A stretch of 33,128 nucleotides of DNA. It comes from COE1 sp965114465 (lineage in GTDB: Bacteria; Bacillota; Clostridia; Lachnospirales; Lachnospiraceae). Under the pieces are notes generated by a model. That model was not told the origin of the DNA, did not search any database, and saw nothing but the letters and a program-made list of their open reading frames with translations. The stretch is taken from assembly GCA_965114465.1 (NCBI GenBank), contig CBCOYO010000018.1, positions 1 through 33,128 on the forward strand, written 5' to 3'. The first letter of the stretch is position 1. Each line of letters starts with the position of its first letter. A program made the translations under genes and the position numbers. This document shows positions 32,708 through 33,128 of this stretch, piece after piece.

Positions 32708-33128
32708 AAATTAATTCCTCCTTATATTTGCCAGTTAATTTAATTCCTTGAAACGCAGACCTAGGATTTTCTGTCGTTTTACGACGTATCTTACAATGAA
32801 TCAGCCCTCGTTGTTCTAGATACTTCTTAAACTCCGTTTTCGCTTTTGTCTTTTCCTTCTGAATATTACAAAACTGCTCATACGCAAAATACAAATCTTC
32901 CATTAATTCACCTTTGCATTCCTTATCAATAACACAGCACTTTTGAAGAAATTTATCAATTGTATCTATATTCGTTCCCCTCCATTCGCGAATCCTACGC
33001 TCTATAGTTTCAGTCGTAGGGAATTGATAATGTTGCTCCATAAGTTTCTTAGCATACTTTAATGCTTTTGATACTACTGCGTCTTTCTCGCGCAATATTT
33101 TTTCAAGTAATCTTACATTCTGTTTTTC
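32700..33128 (-). CDS. C-terminal part of a phage/plasmid P4-type primase, cut by the window edge
   Basis: The frame is open to the right edge, giving 142 residues without a stop. EKDAVVSKALKYAKKLMEQH, TIDKFLQKCC and a following helix with AYEQFCNIQKEKTKAKTEF resemble the tail of D5/P4-type primase-helicases, in which a winged C-terminal domain follows the ATPase. The ATPase itself would lie beyond the window. The gene is coupled with xis. A replication gene inside an integrative element suggests that the excised form replicates. The family call rests on the tail only. Confidence 0.6.
   Translation of the reverse strand, partial: EKQNVRLLEKILREKDAVVSKALKYAKKLMEQHYQFPTTETIERRIREWRGTNIDTIDKFLQKCCVIDKECKGELMEDLYFAYEQFCNIQKEKTKAKTEFKKYLEQRGLIHCKIRRKTTENPRSAFQGIKLTGKYKEELIYG

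Overview
The window looks like chromosome from a low-GC, spore-forming Clostridia, most likely Lachnospiraceae. The reasons are strong AGGAGG-type ribosome sites, a LysM–GH18 spore-type hydrolase, an [Fe-S]/propeptide-type PurF, and the DUF5716/DUF5717 gene pair, which I know mainly from that family. Species cannot be fixed from sequence alone. Almost all genes to about 30.4 kb lie on the minus strand. The right end (tRNA-Pro, then an integrase) switches to plus.

Layout: (1) 1-3057 holds a two-hairpin palindromic repeat, a four-hairpin array, the GH18 hydrolase, an orphan NTF2-fold protein and a small serine recombinase. (2) 3058-4522 holds a DUF4422 sugar-transferase-like gene plus three palindromic elements. 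(3) 4523-9689 is a purine operon, purC-purF-purB-purA, with a 100-N assembly gap at the purC/purF junction. (4) 9808-16956 is a four-gene operon of unknown function: a giant DUF5717 protein (split on paper by a 10-N gap), an actin/Hsp70-fold DUF5716 protein, a TPR protein and a coiled-coil protein with two membrane helices. (5) 17104-21880 holds ilvE, a dCache chemoreceptor with a consensus promoter and a long structured leader, and a folA-thyX pair. (6) 21936-30354 holds small unknown membrane and cysteine-rich genes, a YitT transporter-like protein, a pRiA4b-ORF3-like zinc protein, a DUF2974 alpha/beta-hydrolase, a DUF3810 zinc-peptidase-like membrane protein and hflX. (7) From 30911 to the right edge there is a consensus promoter, tRNA-Pro(AGG), a terminator, and the left end of an integrative element (tyrosine integrase, excisionase, P4-type primase).

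Two themes stand out. First, the DUF5717-DUF5716-TPR-membrane operon reads as a dedicated machine: one ATPase-fold protein, two repeat scaffolds and one membrane anchor. It is the best candidate for an undescribed system. Second, the intergenic space is filled with short palindromic repeats of at least four families. Family A (about 95 bp, four copies) has 17-bp MITE-like ends. Family B consists of terminator-like hairpins with a related GGGGCTGTC end, four copies. Family C is a two-hairpin unit found as inverted copies around the DUF2974 gene and, in degenerate form, in the hairpin array at the left. The fourth is a tandem-hairpin REP-like element with two nearly identical inverted copies 25.6 kb apart. 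A 46-bp tandem array copies the 3' end of hflX.

All calls come from reading the sequence; no database search was run. Family names such as DUF5716 and DUF5717 are from memory and are marked as such.
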